NCBI GenBank assembly: GCA_030697175.1
Contig: JAUYQR010000010.1
Coordinates: 1-64,000, forward strand
Origin: Paracoccaceae bacterium
GTDB taxonomy: Bacteria; Pseudomonadota; Alphaproteobacteria; Rhodobacterales; Rhodobacteraceae
Direction of reading: 5' to 3'
Length of the DNA stretch: 64,000 nt
Part shown: positions 1-8,214 of the stretch, piece after piece
Numbering within the stretch: the first letter of the stretch is position 1
How the letters are laid out: every line of letters begins with the position of its first letter
The notes under the pieces: model-generated
The model's input: only the letters and a program-made list of their open reading frames with translations
Told to the model about the DNA's origin: nothing
Databases searched by the model: none
Position numbers and translations under genes: made by a program

Positions 1-108
1 TCGGCCAGGAAGAAATGGCGCAAACTCGATGGTCAGAACCGCCTGCCCGAAATCATCCAGGGGGTTGAATTCCGCGACGGCATCAAGCACGAATTCAAAG
101 CCGCCTGA
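1..108 (+). CDS. IS256-family transposase, C-terminal 35 residues
   Basis: The open frame from base 1 encodes the last 35 residues of a protein and ends at the TGA at 106-108. It contains the segment KKWRKLDGQNRLPEIIQGV followed by EFRDGI. This W-x(3-4)-dG-x-x-x-L-x-x-I-I-x-G-V-x-F-x-D-G pattern is the usual tail of IS256/mutator-type DDE transposases. The catalytic core is outside the window, so activity cannot be judged. The likely terminal repeat follows within about 30 bases, as expected for the 3' end of such an element. Confidence 0.6.
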   Translation, partial: SARKKWRKLDGQNRLPEIIQGVEFRDGIKHEFKAA

Positions 109-140
109 TCAAACCGTCACCAACTTTCGGTCATAGCTCG
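1..140 (+). mobile_element. Right end of an IS256-family insertion sequence (partial)
   Basis: The window opens inside a transposase reading frame. That frame stops at 108 and is followed by about 30 bases that look like a terminal inverted repeat (core ccaactttcggtcatagctc, 120-139). Directly beyond it the sequence becomes a glycosyltransferase reading frame with no start, which marks the element boundary near 140. The left end is outside the window, so the inverted repeat and target duplication cannot be confirmed. The family assignment rests on the transposase tail; the boundary is inferred from where the glycosyltransferase homology starts. Confidence 0.6.
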
Positions 141-659
141 CACTTCAATATCGCCGAACACTGTGACTGGCTGGCCATTGCAGACATCGACGAATTCCTG
201 TTCTGCAAATCGGGGGAAAGCCTTGCGGACTATCTGGGCCGCCAAACCCAATTCGATGTGATTTACACCAACTGGACCAACTTCGGGTCCAGCGGGCTGA
301 CCGCACAGCCGCAAAGCGTGCGGTCAAGCCTGCAGCGCAGCAGTCTTGTTCTGGACCGTTTCGCAAAGATTGTCTTTCGCACCTGGCTTCCCCAGCAAAT
401 GGAAGACATCGAAGTGCACGGCATCCGCAATGTCCCGCCAGGTCGTGCGAAGATTGCCAATCACGAGCTTCAGATGAACCACTACGTCACGCAAAGCCGG
501 GACTTCTGGTTCAACATCAAGATGAAGCGGGGTGACGTGTTCTACCAGGGTCAGGACCTGAACCGTCTGGCTGCGCGCTTTGACCAGATCAATGCCGCCT
601 GCAAGGACACATGCACCCGACTGCGGGATCTGGTAACCCAGCAGCGACCGCTTTCTTAG
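141..659 (+). pseudogene. Glycosyltransferase (family 2/92-like) fragment, 5' end lost to IS insertion
   Basis: An open frame of about 172 residues runs from the IS boundary to the TAG at 657-659 with no plausible start of its own. It carries WLAIADIDEFLF, the acidic nucleotide-sugar/metal motif of GT2/GT92-like enzymes. Further on are a W-x-N-FGSSG segment and NHYVTQSRDFWFNIKMKRGD, both typical of the central and C-terminal part of that family. The N-terminal half, including the nucleotide-binding start, is missing because the IS256-type end lies immediately upstream. Such enzymes usually build surface polysaccharide. The fragment overlaps the convergent amidotransferase gene by 4 bases at their stop codons. 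Activity is unlikely unless the missing part lies intact on the far side of the element. Confidence 0.6.
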
Positions 660-1450
660 GCTGCCGCCGCAAGACGGCACGGCGTGAATTCCTCCAGCAG
701 CACCGTTTCGCCATCGAAAGTGCAAAAGCTGGACGGTGGAACCTCGATCCAACCGCCCTCTTCAGCCTCCAACGGTTCGGACACCACCGCCATCCCGCCA
801 CGGCTTTCCGACCAGCAGTGATAAAGCGAAGGGGCTGCCTCATCCGTGGCGTAGCGGACAGCGTAAAGATTGCGACCGTCGCTAAGCGCTGCTGTCATGC
901 GAAGGTGCGGAGCGGTGCCCTTCTCGCGGGCCAGACGGATGAACCGCGCCGCTGCACGCTCCAGCGCACCGCGCGGGTCGTGGTCCAGACCCTCGGCCAA
1001 GGCCACGAGGAACAGCGCCTCGCTGTCGGTGGCCCCTTTGCGCTGAGGGTAAAACGCATCGGGGATCATCATGTCGGCATCGCGCCGGAAGCTGTCGTAG
1101 CCGCCGACCTGACCGTTGTGCATGAAGCTCCATGCGCCGTGGGTGAACGGGTGGCAGTTGTTGCGGCTGGTCGCGGTGCCGGTCGAGGCGCGAACATGGG
1201 CAAGGAAGAGGTGCGACTGCACCTGTGCGGTCAGGCTGCGCAGGTTCGGGTCGGACCAGGCGGGCAACACATCACGGTAAAGGCCGGGTTCCGGGCGCTG
1301 GCCATACCAGGCAACGCCAAAGCCATCGGCGTTGATCGCGGAATGGCATTGGGTAGCGCCGTGACTTTGGTGGATCAGGGAATGTCCGGGTCGGCTGATG
1401 ATCTCCTCAAGGAAGATCGGAGCGCCAGTGTAGGCGGCCCAACGGCACAT
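656..1450 (-). CDS. Class II glutamine amidotransferase (YafJ/EgtC type)
   Basis: The 264-residue product starts MCRW, so Cys2 becomes the N-terminal nucleophile after Met removal, as in class II (Ntn) glutamine amidotransferases. Other family landmarks are NADGFGVAWY near residue 40, LAHVRASTGT and the HNG motif (FMHNGQVGGY), followed by TDSEALF. The length fits stand-alone YafJ/EgtC-like proteins with no fused synthetase domain, so the acceptor of the ammonia, or a different amide hydrolysis, cannot be named. It is the last gene of an apparent alaS-DUF1330-amidotransferase run on the minus strand, 106 bases after the DUF1330 stop. Confidence 0.85.
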   Translation of the reverse strand: MCRWAAYTGAPIFLEEIISRPGHSLIHQSHGATQCHSAINADGFGVAWYGQRPEPGLYRDVLPAWSDPNLRSLTAQVQSHLFLAHVRASTGTATSRNNCHPFTHGAWSFMHNGQVGGYDSFRRDADMMIPDAFYPQRKGATDSEALFLVALAEGLDHDPRGALERAAARFIRLAREKGTAPHLRMTAALSDGRNLYAVRYATDEAAPSLYHCWSESRGGMAVVSEPLEAEEGGWIEVPPSSFCTFDGETVLLEEFTPCRLAAAA

Positions 1451-1556
1451 CAGTCTGCCTTTCCACGGTAAGTCATTAGTCCAGCCTCGCTTTTCCTTAC
1501 AGTAGCATCAAATCTGGGGCCGGGCTCAAAGTATTGCGTGCCATTTCAGGAAAACC

Positions 1557-1847
1557 TTACTCGACCTCTTCCACCACCATCAGATCACGGACCGATGCCC
1601 CTTTGGCATGCGCAAGCGCTGCCTGATAGGCGGGGGAATTGTAGCATTCGACCGCCCTTTCCAGGCTTGGAAAGCGGGCCACCACATTGCGGGGCCGGTC
1701 GTTGCCTTCAAGCTGCACGTAGCGGCCACCGCGGGCAAGGAACACGCCGCCGTGAGCCGCGATGGCTTCGGTCGCGCCCTTGGCGTAGCGGCCATAAGCC
1801 TCGGAGTCGGTAACGTGGACGTGGGCAATCCAAAGCGCTGTTGGCAA
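1557..1847 (-). CDS. DUF1330 domain protein
   Basis: A 96-residue protein beginning with TTG. It has the dimeric alpha/beta-barrel (ferredoxin-like) fold signature of DUF1330: an IAHVHVTD beta strand, then a Y-x-x-Y-A-x-G-A helix, an FLARGG strand, R-x-V-V-A-R-F and a Y-N-S-P-A-Y-Q segment. DUF1330 proteins are small, of unknown function, and probably dimeric. The gene lies 2 bases downstream of the alaS stop codon, so it is probably co-transcribed and translationally coupled with alaS. Confidence 0.8.
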   Translation of the reverse strand: MPTALWIAHVHVTDSEAYGRYAKGATEAIAAHGGVFLARGGRYVQLEGNDRPRNVVARFPSLERAVECYNSPAYQAALAHAKGASVRDLMVVEEVE

Positions 1848-1849
1848 CG

Positions 1850-4504
1850 TCAGCCCTCCATCGCGGCTTCGGCAGCCTTGATTGCCGCGTCCGCAAGACC
1901 GATATCGGCGCCACCTGCCTGCGCCATGTCCGGCCGGCCACCGCCGCCCTTGCCACCCATCGCCTCGGCCGCCGCCTTGACCAGAGTTACAGCAGACAGT
2001 CGGGCTGTCAGGTCGTTCGTGACGCCTGCCGCAACCGCAGGCTTGCCTCCAGTATCGGCGATCAGCAGCACCGCGCCAGAGCCAAGCTGCGCCTTCATCT
2101 GATCAATAAGCGCTGGCAGATCCTTGCCCGAGACGCCTTGCACAACCTGAGCAATGAGCTTCATACCATTGATTTCGCGTGCTTCCGGGCCGCCTGCCTT
2201 GCCGCCCATCGCAAGATCACGGCGCAGTTGCGCAACCTCGTTCAAAAGCGCGCGGCGTTCGTCGGCAAGTGCCTTCACCCGGTCCGCCAAGTCGGCAGGC
2301 GAGGCTTTGAGCGTGGTGGCGATTTCCGCAAGGCGGGCGTCCTGCAGGCGCAGATGGTCAAGCGCTGCCTGCCCGGTTAGGGCCTCGATCCGGCGCACGC
2401 CAGCGGAGGACGCGCTGTCGCCCAAAAGCACCATCGCGCCGATGTCGCCGGTCCGGGCGACATGGGTGCCGCCACAAAGTTCAAGGCTGTAGGTCTTGCC
2501 GTCGGCGCCCTTGGCCGAGCCTTCCAGCACACCCATCGACACGACGCGGACCTCGTCGCCGTATTTTTCCCCGAACAGGGCCTGCGCGCCGATGGCGCGG
2601 GCGTCGTCGGGGGTCATGATGCGGGTCTCGACAGAAGCGTTTTGACGGATGAAAGCATTCACTTCGCCCTCGACCTTGGCAAGGTCGGCGGGCGATACGG
2701 CGTGGCCGTGGCTGAAGTCAAAGCGCAGACGGTCGGCGGCATTGAGGCTGCCACGCTGTGCGACATGGTCGCCAAGCGCGCGCCGCAGCGCCTCGTGCAG
2801 AAGGTGCGTTGCGGAGTGGTTGGCACGAATCTGGGAACGGCGTGTGTGGTTCACCTCCAGCTTCGCCGGCTGGCCTTTCAGAAGATCACCCTCCAACACC
2901 TTGGCAACATGAATGAAAACGCCTGCTGCCTTTTTCGTGTCAGTCACCTCGGCAAGGCCCGTGTCGGTGCGGATCAGGCCGGTGTCCCCGACCTGTCCGC
3001 CGCTTTCCGCGTAGAACGGAGTCTGGTTCACAACGATCTGAACGGTGTCGTCAGCGGTGGCAGAACCGATCGCCGCGCCGTCGCGGACCAGCGCCGTCAA
3101 AACGCCTTCGGCGATTTCGGTGTCGTAGCCGAGGAATTCCGTAGCGCCATGCTCTTCGGCAATGTCGAACCAGATGCGTGCATCCCCCGCGGCACCCGTG
3201 CCGACCCAGGCCGCGCGTGCCTTTTGCTTTTGCTCCTGCATGGCGTGATCAAAGCCCTGCACGTCAACCTCGCGGCCCTTTTCGCGCAGCGCATCTTGCG
3301 TCAGGTCCAGTGGAAAGCCGTAGGTGTCGTAAAGCTTGAACGCTGCTGCGCCCGGCAGCGCGCCGCCTTCAGGAAGCCGGGTCAGTTCGTCGTCGAGGAG
3401 CTTCAGGCCACGGTCCAGCGTCTGCTTGAAGCGGGTCTCCTCCAGCCGCAAGGTTTCTTCGATCAGCGACTGCGCCCGGCCAAGCTCCGGGTAGGCAGCC
3501 CCCATGCCGCGGACAAGCGCGGGAACCAGGCGGTGCATCACCGGGTCTTGCGAGCCGAGCATGTGCGCGTGACGCATGGCGCGGCGCATGATCCGGCGCA
3601 GCACATAGCCGCGGCCTTCGTTCGAGGGCATCACGCCATCGGCAATCAGGAACGAAGTCGAGCGCAGGTGGTCGGCGATGACGCGGTGGTGCGTCTTGCC
3701 GGGACCGTCGGGATCAGCGTTGGTGGCATGGGCCGATGCCTCGATCAGGCTGCGCATCAGGTCGGTGTCGTAGTTGTCGTGCTTGCCTTGCAAAAGCGCG
3801 CCGATCCGCTCCAGCCCCATGCCGGTGTCGATCGACTGCATCTCCAACGGTACCAGACGGCCATCGGCGAACTGTTCGTTCTGCATGAAGACGTTGTTCC
3901 AGATCTCGATGAACCGGTCGCCGTCTTCCTCGGCGCTGCCCGGAGGGCCACCCCAGATATGGGGCCCGTGGTCATAGAAGATCTCGGTGCAGGGGCCGCA
4001 GGGGCCGGTTGGCCCCATGCGCCAGAAGTTGTCATCCGAGGCGATGCGGATGATGCGGCTGTCGGGCAGGCCCGCAACCTTCTTCCAGATCGCGGCGGCT
4101 TCGTCATCGGTGTGGTAGACGGTGACCAGAAGCTTGTCGGGGTTCAGACCGAAGTCCTTGGTCAGAAGTTCCCAGGCGAAGGCGATGGCCTGATCCTTGA
4201 AATAGTCACCAAAGCTGAAATTGCCCAGCATTTCAAAGAAGGTATGGTGTCGCGCGGTATAGCCGACGTTGTCGAGGTCGTTGTGCTTGCCGCCCGCGCG
4301 CACGCATTTCTGCGCCGTGGTCGCGCGCACGTAATCGCGCTTTTCCACCCCGGTGAACAGGTTCTTGAACTGCACCATGCCGGAGTTCGCGAACATCAGG
4401 GTCGGGTCGTTGCGCGGCACCAGAGGCGAGCTGTCCACCACGGTATGGCCGTTGCGGCGAAAGAACTCGAGGTAGGTGGAGCGGATGTCGTTCAGCGATG
4501 CCAT
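1850..4504 (-). CDS. alaS: Alanine--tRNA ligase
   Basis: The 884-residue product charges tRNA-Ala with alanine in the cytoplasm. Class II core elements are present from the N-terminus ([33 protein letters not shown]). The editing domain carries the zinc/catalytic motif H563-SAT-H567 and the later C677-GGT-H681 motif, so proofreading of Ser/Gly mischarging should be intact. A C-terminal C-Ala domain ([15 protein letters not shown] onward, ending in [16 protein letters not shown]) completes the usual length of about 880 residues. The ATG at 4504 is chosen over an in-frame TTG one codon earlier. The gene follows recA on the same strand, but a strong terminator lies between, so it probably has its own promoter in 4505-4593. 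Confidence 0.97.
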   Translation of the reverse strand: MASLNDIRSTYLEFFRRNGHTVVDSSPLVPRNDPTLMFANSGMVQFKNLFTGVEKRDYVRATTAQKCVRAGGKHNDLDNVGYTARHHTFFEMLGNFSFGDYFKDQAIAFAWELLTKDFGLNPDKLLVTVYHTDDEAAAIWKKVAGLPDSRIIRIASDDNFWRMGPTGPCGPCTEIFYDHGPHIWGGPPGSAEEDGDRFIEIWNNVFMQNEQFADGRLVPLEMQSIDTGMGLERIGALLQGKHDNYDTDLMRSLIEASAHATNADPDGPGKTHHRVIADHLRSTSFLIADGVMPSNEGRGYVLRRIMRRAMRHAHMLGSQDPVMHRLVPALVRGMGAAYPELGRAQSLIEETLRLEETRFKQTLDRGLKLLDDELTRLPEGGALPGAAAFKLYDTYGFPLDLTQDALREKGREVDVQGFDHAMQEQKQKARAAWVGTGAAGDARIWFDIAEEHGATEFLGYDTEIAEGVLTALVRDGAAIGSATADDTVQIVVNQTPFYAESGGQVGDTGLIRTDTGLAEVTDTKKAAGVFIHVAKVLEGDLLKGQPAKLEVNHTRRSQIRANHSATHLLHEALRRALGDHVAQRGSLNAADRLRFDFSHGHAVSPADLAKVEGEVNAFIRQNASVETRIMTPDDARAIGAQALFGEKYGDEVRVVSMGVLEGSAKGADGKTYSLELCGGTHVARTGDIGAMVLLGDSASSAGVRRIEALTGQAALDHLRLQDARLAEIATTLKASPADLADRVKALADERRALLNEVAQLRRDLAMGGKAGGPEAREINGMKLIAQVVQGVSGKDLPALIDQMKAQLGSGAVLLIADTGGKPAVAAGVTNDLTARLSAVTLVKAAAEAMGGKGGGGRPDMAQAGGADIGLADAAIKAAEAAMEG

Positions 4505-4593
4505 CAAGGGGCCCTTCCGAAGGCAAATCAGCGGTTTCGCCCTCGTTTAGCCCCCCGCGCGAAGGCTGTCCACCACGCGGGCAGTATCGTTGT

Positions 4594-4622
4594 AAAAAAG
4601 GCCGGAAGCGGTGCTTCCGGCC
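4594..4622 (-). terminator. Rho-independent terminator of recA
   Basis: On the minus strand, 27 bases after the recA stop, GGCCGGAAGC (4622-4613) pairs perfectly with GCTTCCGGCC (4609-4600) across a 3-base loop. A run of six T follows at 4599-4594. This is a textbook intrinsic terminator and separates recA from alaS. Confidence 0.92.
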
Positions 4623-4648
4623 CTTGCGTTCACGTGGAGGGCGCGAGG

Positions 4649-5722
4649 TTACATGTCGACCAGGTCGTCGGCGTCTGGCCCACCGGTCACGTTGAAATCC
4701 AGACCGTTGGCGCCACGGATCTTGTCTTCAAGCTCCTTTGCCACGCCTGGGTTCTGCTTGAGGAACAGCTTGGCATTTTCGCGGCCCTGCCCGATCCGTT
4801 CATCCCCGTACGAATACCAGGAACCGGATTTCTCAACGACGCCGGCCTTCACACCGATGTCGATCAGTTCTCCGGTCTTGGAGATGCCTTCGCCATACAT
4901 GATGTCGAACTCAACCTGCTTGAAGGGCGGCGCGACCTTGTTCTTCACCACCTTCACACGGGTCGCGTTGCCGACCACGTCGTCCTTTTCCTTGATCGAG
5001 CCGATGCGGCGGATGTCGAGGCGTACGGAGGCGTAGAATTTCAGCGCATTGCCGCCGGTGGTGGTTTCGGGGCTACCGAACATCACGCCGATCTTCATGC
5101 GGATCTGGTTGATGAAGATCACCATGCAGTTCGACCGACCGATGGAGGCGGTCAGCTTGCGCATGGCCTGGCTCATCAGGCGGGCCTGGCTGCCCATCTG
5201 CATGTCGCCCATGTCACCTTCGATTTCCGATTTCGGCACCAGCGCTGCGACGGAGTCCACCACCACAAGGCTGACGGCACCCGAACGGACCAGCGTGTCG
5301 ACGATCTCCAGCGCCTGTTCGCCGGTGTCGGGCTGCGAGATCAGAAGATCGTCCAGATTGACGCCGAGTTTCTTGGCATACTGCGGGTCAAGCGCGTGTT
5401 CGGCATCGACAAAGGCGCAGACGCCGCCCTTCTTCTGCGCTTCGGCCACGACATGCAGCGTGAGCGTCGTCTTGCCCGAGGATTCCGGCCCGTAGATCTC
5501 GATGATCCGGCCTTGCGGCAAGCCACCGATGCCAAGCGCGATGTCGAGGCCAAGCGAGCCGGTCGACGTCGCCTCGATATCCATCGCCGGGCTGTCGGCG
5601 CCGAGCTTCATGATCGAGCCCTTGCCGAACTGGCGTTCAATTTGCGCCAATGCGCTTTCCAGAGCTTTCGCCTTGTCCATTCCGCGCTTCCCGTCGAGGT
5701 CCAAAAGGTTCGCAACCGCCAT
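4649..5722 (-). CDS. recA: Recombinase A
   Basis: The 357-residue ATP-dependent strand-exchange protein is central to recombination and to LexA cleavage in the SOS response. The Walker A motif GPESSGKT lies at residues 78-85 of the protein starting [20 protein letters not shown]. The L2 loop region ([19 protein letters not shown]) and an acidic C-terminus are present. The open frame continues upstream of 5722, but this ATG matches the conserved family start, and the extension would cover the SOS box. A GTTC-N7-GTTC LexA site lies 51-65 bases upstream of the start, so DNA damage should induce it. Confidence 0.98.
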   Translation of the reverse strand: MAVANLLDLDGKRGMDKAKALESALAQIERQFGKGSIMKLGADSPAMDIEATSTGSLGLDIALGIGGLPQGRIIEIYGPESSGKTTLTLHVVAEAQKKGGVCAFVDAEHALDPQYAKKLGVNLDDLLISQPDTGEQALEIVDTLVRSGAVSLVVVDSVAALVPKSEIEGDMGDMQMGSQARLMSQAMRKLTASIGRSNCMVIFINQIRMKIGVMFGSPETTTGGNALKFYASVRLDIRRIGSIKEKDDVVGNATRVKVVKNKVAPPFKQVEFDIMYGEGISKTGELIDIGVKAGVVEKSGSWYSYGDERIGQGRENAKLFLKQNPGVAKELEDKIRGANGLDFNVTGGPDADDLVDM

Positions 5723-5772
5723 GTCTTGTGTCCTTATTTCACAGCCACCCGCGGGCGGCAATCCTGACCTAT

Positions 5773-5787
5773 GTTCCCCAAGTGTTC
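5773..5787. promoter_or_regulatory. SOS (LexA) box, GTTC-N7-GTTC
   Basis: The sequence GTTC CCCAAGT GTTC is an exact match to the direct-repeat LexA operator known in alphaproteobacteria such as Rhodobacter sphaeroides. It lies in the 194-base divergent region between recA (minus) and the sulfotransferase-like gene (plus), closer to recA. Because the site is a direct repeat it could also affect the divergent gene. Confidence 0.88.
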
Positions 5788-5916
5788 CCGATCTTATGAG
5801 ATCAAATGCAGAACATTTCAACCAAATACTTTCTGAAACCAGCTTTTGCCGGTTTTGGTTAAAGGATAGTTTACGCTGCCGGGCATTTTCGGCGTTAAGC
5901 GGCAAAAGGGGCGGCG

Positions 5917-6507
5917 ATGCTGGTGTTCTGGGATGAAAGACTGGCATTTCTGGCGACACCGAAGACCGGATCAACGGCAATTGCCGCCGCACTCGAATCA
6001 TTGGCGACGGTTTCGATTCAACGTCCGCCGCTTTTGAAGCACACCACCGTGCACCGGTATCGCCGATTTGTCGGACCGTATCTGGAGGCGGCGTCGAAGG
6101 ACCGCTTCACCGTGGTCGCCCTGATGCGCGAGCCGCGGGATTGGCTCGGGTCGTGGTACCGCTATCGCCAGCGCGAGGAGACCGAGCCGGAGAAGTCGAC
6201 GCGCAGCATCAGCTTTGACGAATTCGTGCAGGCGTGGTGCCTCGATCCGCAGCCGGAGTTTGCCAGCGTCGGGTCGCAGGGGCGCTTTCTGCGGCCCCGG
6301 CAGGGCGAAGGAGTGGACCGGTTGTTCCGCTATGAGGGGATCGACAGCTTTGTCGATTTTCTGGAGGAGCGGCTTGGGTGCGAAATACTGCTGCCGCGGC
6401 TGAACGTGTCGCCCCAGGGTGCGACCGAGTTGTCGGCGGCGACGGAGGTATTGCTGCATGAGGTGGCGGCGGAAGATTTCGCGCTTTACGCTTCGCTGAC
6501 AGGGTGA
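5917..6507 (+). CDS. Sulfotransferase-family protein
   Basis: The 196-residue cytosolic protein resembles PAPS-dependent sulfotransferases. The segment [18 protein letters not shown] near the N-terminus matches the 5'-phosphosulfate-binding loop (P-K-T-G-S/T-T). [15 protein letters not shown] near residue 70 matches the 3'-phosphate-binding strand/helix (R-x-P-x-x-x-x-x-S-x-Y). The C-terminal half ([17 protein letters not shown]) is compatible with the family, but acceptor specificity cannot be told. AAAAGGGG lies 7 bases upstream of the ATG as a good ribosome-binding site. It diverges from recA, with the LexA box in the shared upstream region. Confidence 0.65.
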   Translation: MLVFWDERLAFLATPKTGSTAIAAALESLATVSIQRPPLLKHTTVHRYRRFVGPYLEAASKDRFTVVALMREPRDWLGSWYRYRQREETEPEKSTRSISFDEFVQAWCLDPQPEFASVGSQGRFLRPRQGEGVDRLFRYEGIDSFVDFLEERLGCEILLPRLNVSPQGATELSAATEVLLHEVAAEDFALYASLTG

Positions 6508-6613
6508 GCGTGTCACCGCTATCTGTGTGCGAAGGGCATGACAGGGGCGCCAAAACCGACTAGGCTTGCGTGCAATGGGGCTGAAGACCCCGGGTGAGGC
6601 AGAAAGGGCGGAC

Positions 6614-7171
6614 ATGATGGTAGGACTTTCGCGACGTGGGCTTCTGGCCGGCATGGGGTCGACGGCCCTGCTGGCGGCGTGCAGCAACGGGATCGGGTCG
6701 GGCGGTGGTGCGCAGATCGATGCGCGGGTCGATGCGACGCAGGCGTTCCTTGAAGAGCGGTATCCCGGAACGCGGGATCTGGCGGCGCGGTCGGCTGGGG
6801 TGCTTTACATGCCCCTGATCACCGAGGCCGGGTTCGGGATCGGCGGGGCGTACGGGCGCGGGGCGCTGCGCATCCAGGGGGCCACGGTGGATTACTATTC
6901 GGCCACGAAGGCGTCGATCGGGTTCCAGATCGGGGCGCAGCAATATGCCCACGCCCTGTTCTTCACGACCCCTCAGGCACTGGAAGAATTCCGCCGGTCG
7001 CCGGGGTGGGCGGCGAGTGCCGATATCCGCTATGCGACCCCCGATCAGGGGGCCAGCATCGGCAAGGAGACGACCGAACTGGACCCGGTGGTGGCGCTGG
7101 TCTTCGGGCAGCAGGGGCTGATCGCGGGGGCGACCCTGAGCGGCGTGAAGTATACGCGGATCATTCCCTGA
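6614..7171 (+). CDS. SYLF (YSC84) domain lipoprotein
   Basis: The product is about 185 residues long. It opens with a twin-arginine-like signal (SRRGLLAGMGSTALLAAC) ending in a lipobox LLAAC, so it is probably a lipoprotein. The mature part has the SYLF/YSC84 pattern: residues around GVLYMPLITEAGFGIGGAYGRG, then YYSATKASIGFQIGAQQYAHALFF and a C-terminal GATLSG strand. These proteins bind lipids or act at membranes; the exact bacterial role is unknown. The frame is open from 6566, but the ATG at 6614 (or 6617) follows a purine-rich AGAAAGGG and gives a proper signal peptide. A strong terminator follows the stop. Confidence 0.8.
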   Translation: MMVGLSRRGLLAGMGSTALLAACSNGIGSGGGAQIDARVDATQAFLEERYPGTRDLAARSAGVLYMPLITEAGFGIGGAYGRGALRIQGATVDYYSATKASIGFQIGAQQYAHALFFTTPQALEEFRRSPGWAASADIRYATPDQGASIGKETTELDPVVALVFGQQGLIAGATLSGVKYTRIIP

Positions 7172-7176
7172 GGGAT

Positions 7177-7201
7177 GGTGTCCCACCGTGGGACACCTTT
7201 T
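7177..7201 (+). terminator. Rho-independent terminator after the SYLF gene
   Basis: GGTGTCCCA and TGGGACACC form a perfect 9-bp stem with a CCG loop, followed by TTTT. It starts 5 bases after the TGA at 7171. Confidence 0.9.
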
Positions 7202-7226
7202 CGACCTTAGGAAGATCAATGACTTA

Positions 7227-7246
7227 GGCCCGGTGTTTACCGGGCC
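7227..7246. terminator. Second hairpin, possible bidirectional terminator
   Basis: GGCCCGGT and ACCGGGCC form a perfect 8-bp stem with a GTTT loop, extended by TTA/TAA at the base. On the plus strand it is followed by TTAATCTTT; on the minus strand it would lie just beyond the dehydrogenase stop at 7272. The T-tract is weak in the minus direction, so that use is less certain. Confidence 0.6.
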
Positions 7247-7259
7247 TTAATCTTTCACT

Positions 7260-7293
7260 TCAGGCGGCGGATCAGGTCAGGCGGCGGATCAGG
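7260..7293. repeat. 17-bp perfect tandem duplication over a stop codon
   Basis: Bases 7260-7276 and 7277-7293 are identical 17-mers (tcaggcggcggatcagg). The duplication covers the end of the dehydrogenase gene. Without it the protein would end SLIRRLK rather than SLIRRLT, with a stop codon one copy further on. Confidence 0.9.
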
Positions 7294-8135
7294 CTGGAGG
7301 TGTCGTTCCTGCCGCCGCCCATCAGTTGCACATCCTTGTAGAACTGATCGACCAGCGCCGTCACCGGCAACCGCGCGCCGATCTGGTCGGCGGTGTCGAG
7401 GCAGATGCCCAGATCCTTGCGCATCCAGTCTACCGCAAAGCCGAAATCGAAGGTGTCGGCCAGCATGGTCTTGTGGCGGTTGACCATCTGCCACGATCCG
7501 GCGGCGCCCTGGGCGATGACCTCGACCACCTTTTCGCCGTCAAGCCCGGCTTTCTGGCCAAACGCCAGCGCCTCGGCCAGACCTTGCATCAGCCCGGCGA
7601 TGCAGATCTGGTTCATCATCTTGGCCAACTGCCCTGCCCCGCTGTCGCCAAGGCGGCGGCAGATGCGGGCATAGGCGGCCATCACGGCTTCGGCGGCGGC
7701 ATAGTCGCCTTCCGTGCCACCACACATGATCGAGAGCGCGCCGTTTTCCGCCCCCGCCTGCCCGCCCGAGACGGGAGCATCGACGAAGCCGAGACCCTGC
7801 GAGGCGGCAAGGCCGTGGAGTTCGCGCGTCACCAGCGCCGAAACCGTGGTGTGATCGACGAACACAGCGCCTTTCGCCATGCCCGCAAACGCGCCGTCCG
7901 GCCCAAGGCAGACGGCGCGCAGGTCATCGTCGTTGCCGACGCAGGCCATAACGAACTCGGCACCTTCGGCGGCCTTCGCCGGGGTCGCGGCACTGGTGCC
8001 GCCATGCTTTGCCACCCAGGCGGCCGCCTTGGCCGGGCTGCGGTTGTAGACGGTGACCTGATGCCCTTTGGCCATCAGATGCCCCGCCATCGGAAAGCCC
8101 ATGACCCCCAGACCCAGAAACGCCAGCTTCGCCAT
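7272..8135 (-). CDS. 3-hydroxyisobutyrate/beta-hydroxyacid dehydrogenase family oxidoreductase
   Basis: The 287-residue NAD(P)-dependent enzyme starts MAKLAFLGLGVMGFPMAGHL, the Rossmann GxGxMGxxMxxxL signature of this family. The substrate-binding segment DAPVSGGQAGAENG lies near residue 122 and the catalytic lysine segment GQLAKMMNQ near 170. The C-terminal domain contains the DxxLKD-like DWMRKDLGICL. Family members oxidise 3-hydroxyisobutyrate, tartronate semialdehyde or similar acids; the exact substrate is not readable here. It stands alone on the minus strand. The last codons were rearranged by a 17-bp tandem duplication, which changes only the final residue. Confidence 0.88.
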   Translation of the reverse strand: MAKLAFLGLGVMGFPMAGHLMAKGHQVTVYNRSPAKAAAWVAKHGGTSAATPAKAAEGAEFVMACVGNDDDLRAVCLGPDGAFAGMAKGAVFVDHTTVSALVTRELHGLAASQGLGFVDAPVSGGQAGAENGALSIMCGGTEGDYAAAEAVMAAYARICRRLGDSGAGQLAKMMNQICIAGLMQGLAEALAFGQKAGLDGEKVVEVIAQGAAGSWQMVNRHKTMLADTFDFGFAVDWMRKDLGICLDTADQIGARLPVTALVDQFYKDVQLMGGGRNDTSSLIRRLT

Positions 8136-8214
8136 TGCAGACCCCGATCATTGCCCTTGAGTGCAAGGTGGACTAGGAACCGAACCGAACGCCGCCGTCA
8201 AGAACAGGCCCCAG

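Noticed and set aside
2462-5767. A 1101-codon open frame on the plus strand spanning alaS and recA
   Set aside because: It is wholly antisense to two certain genes, has no recognisable domain, and long antisense frames are expected at this GC content and codon bias.
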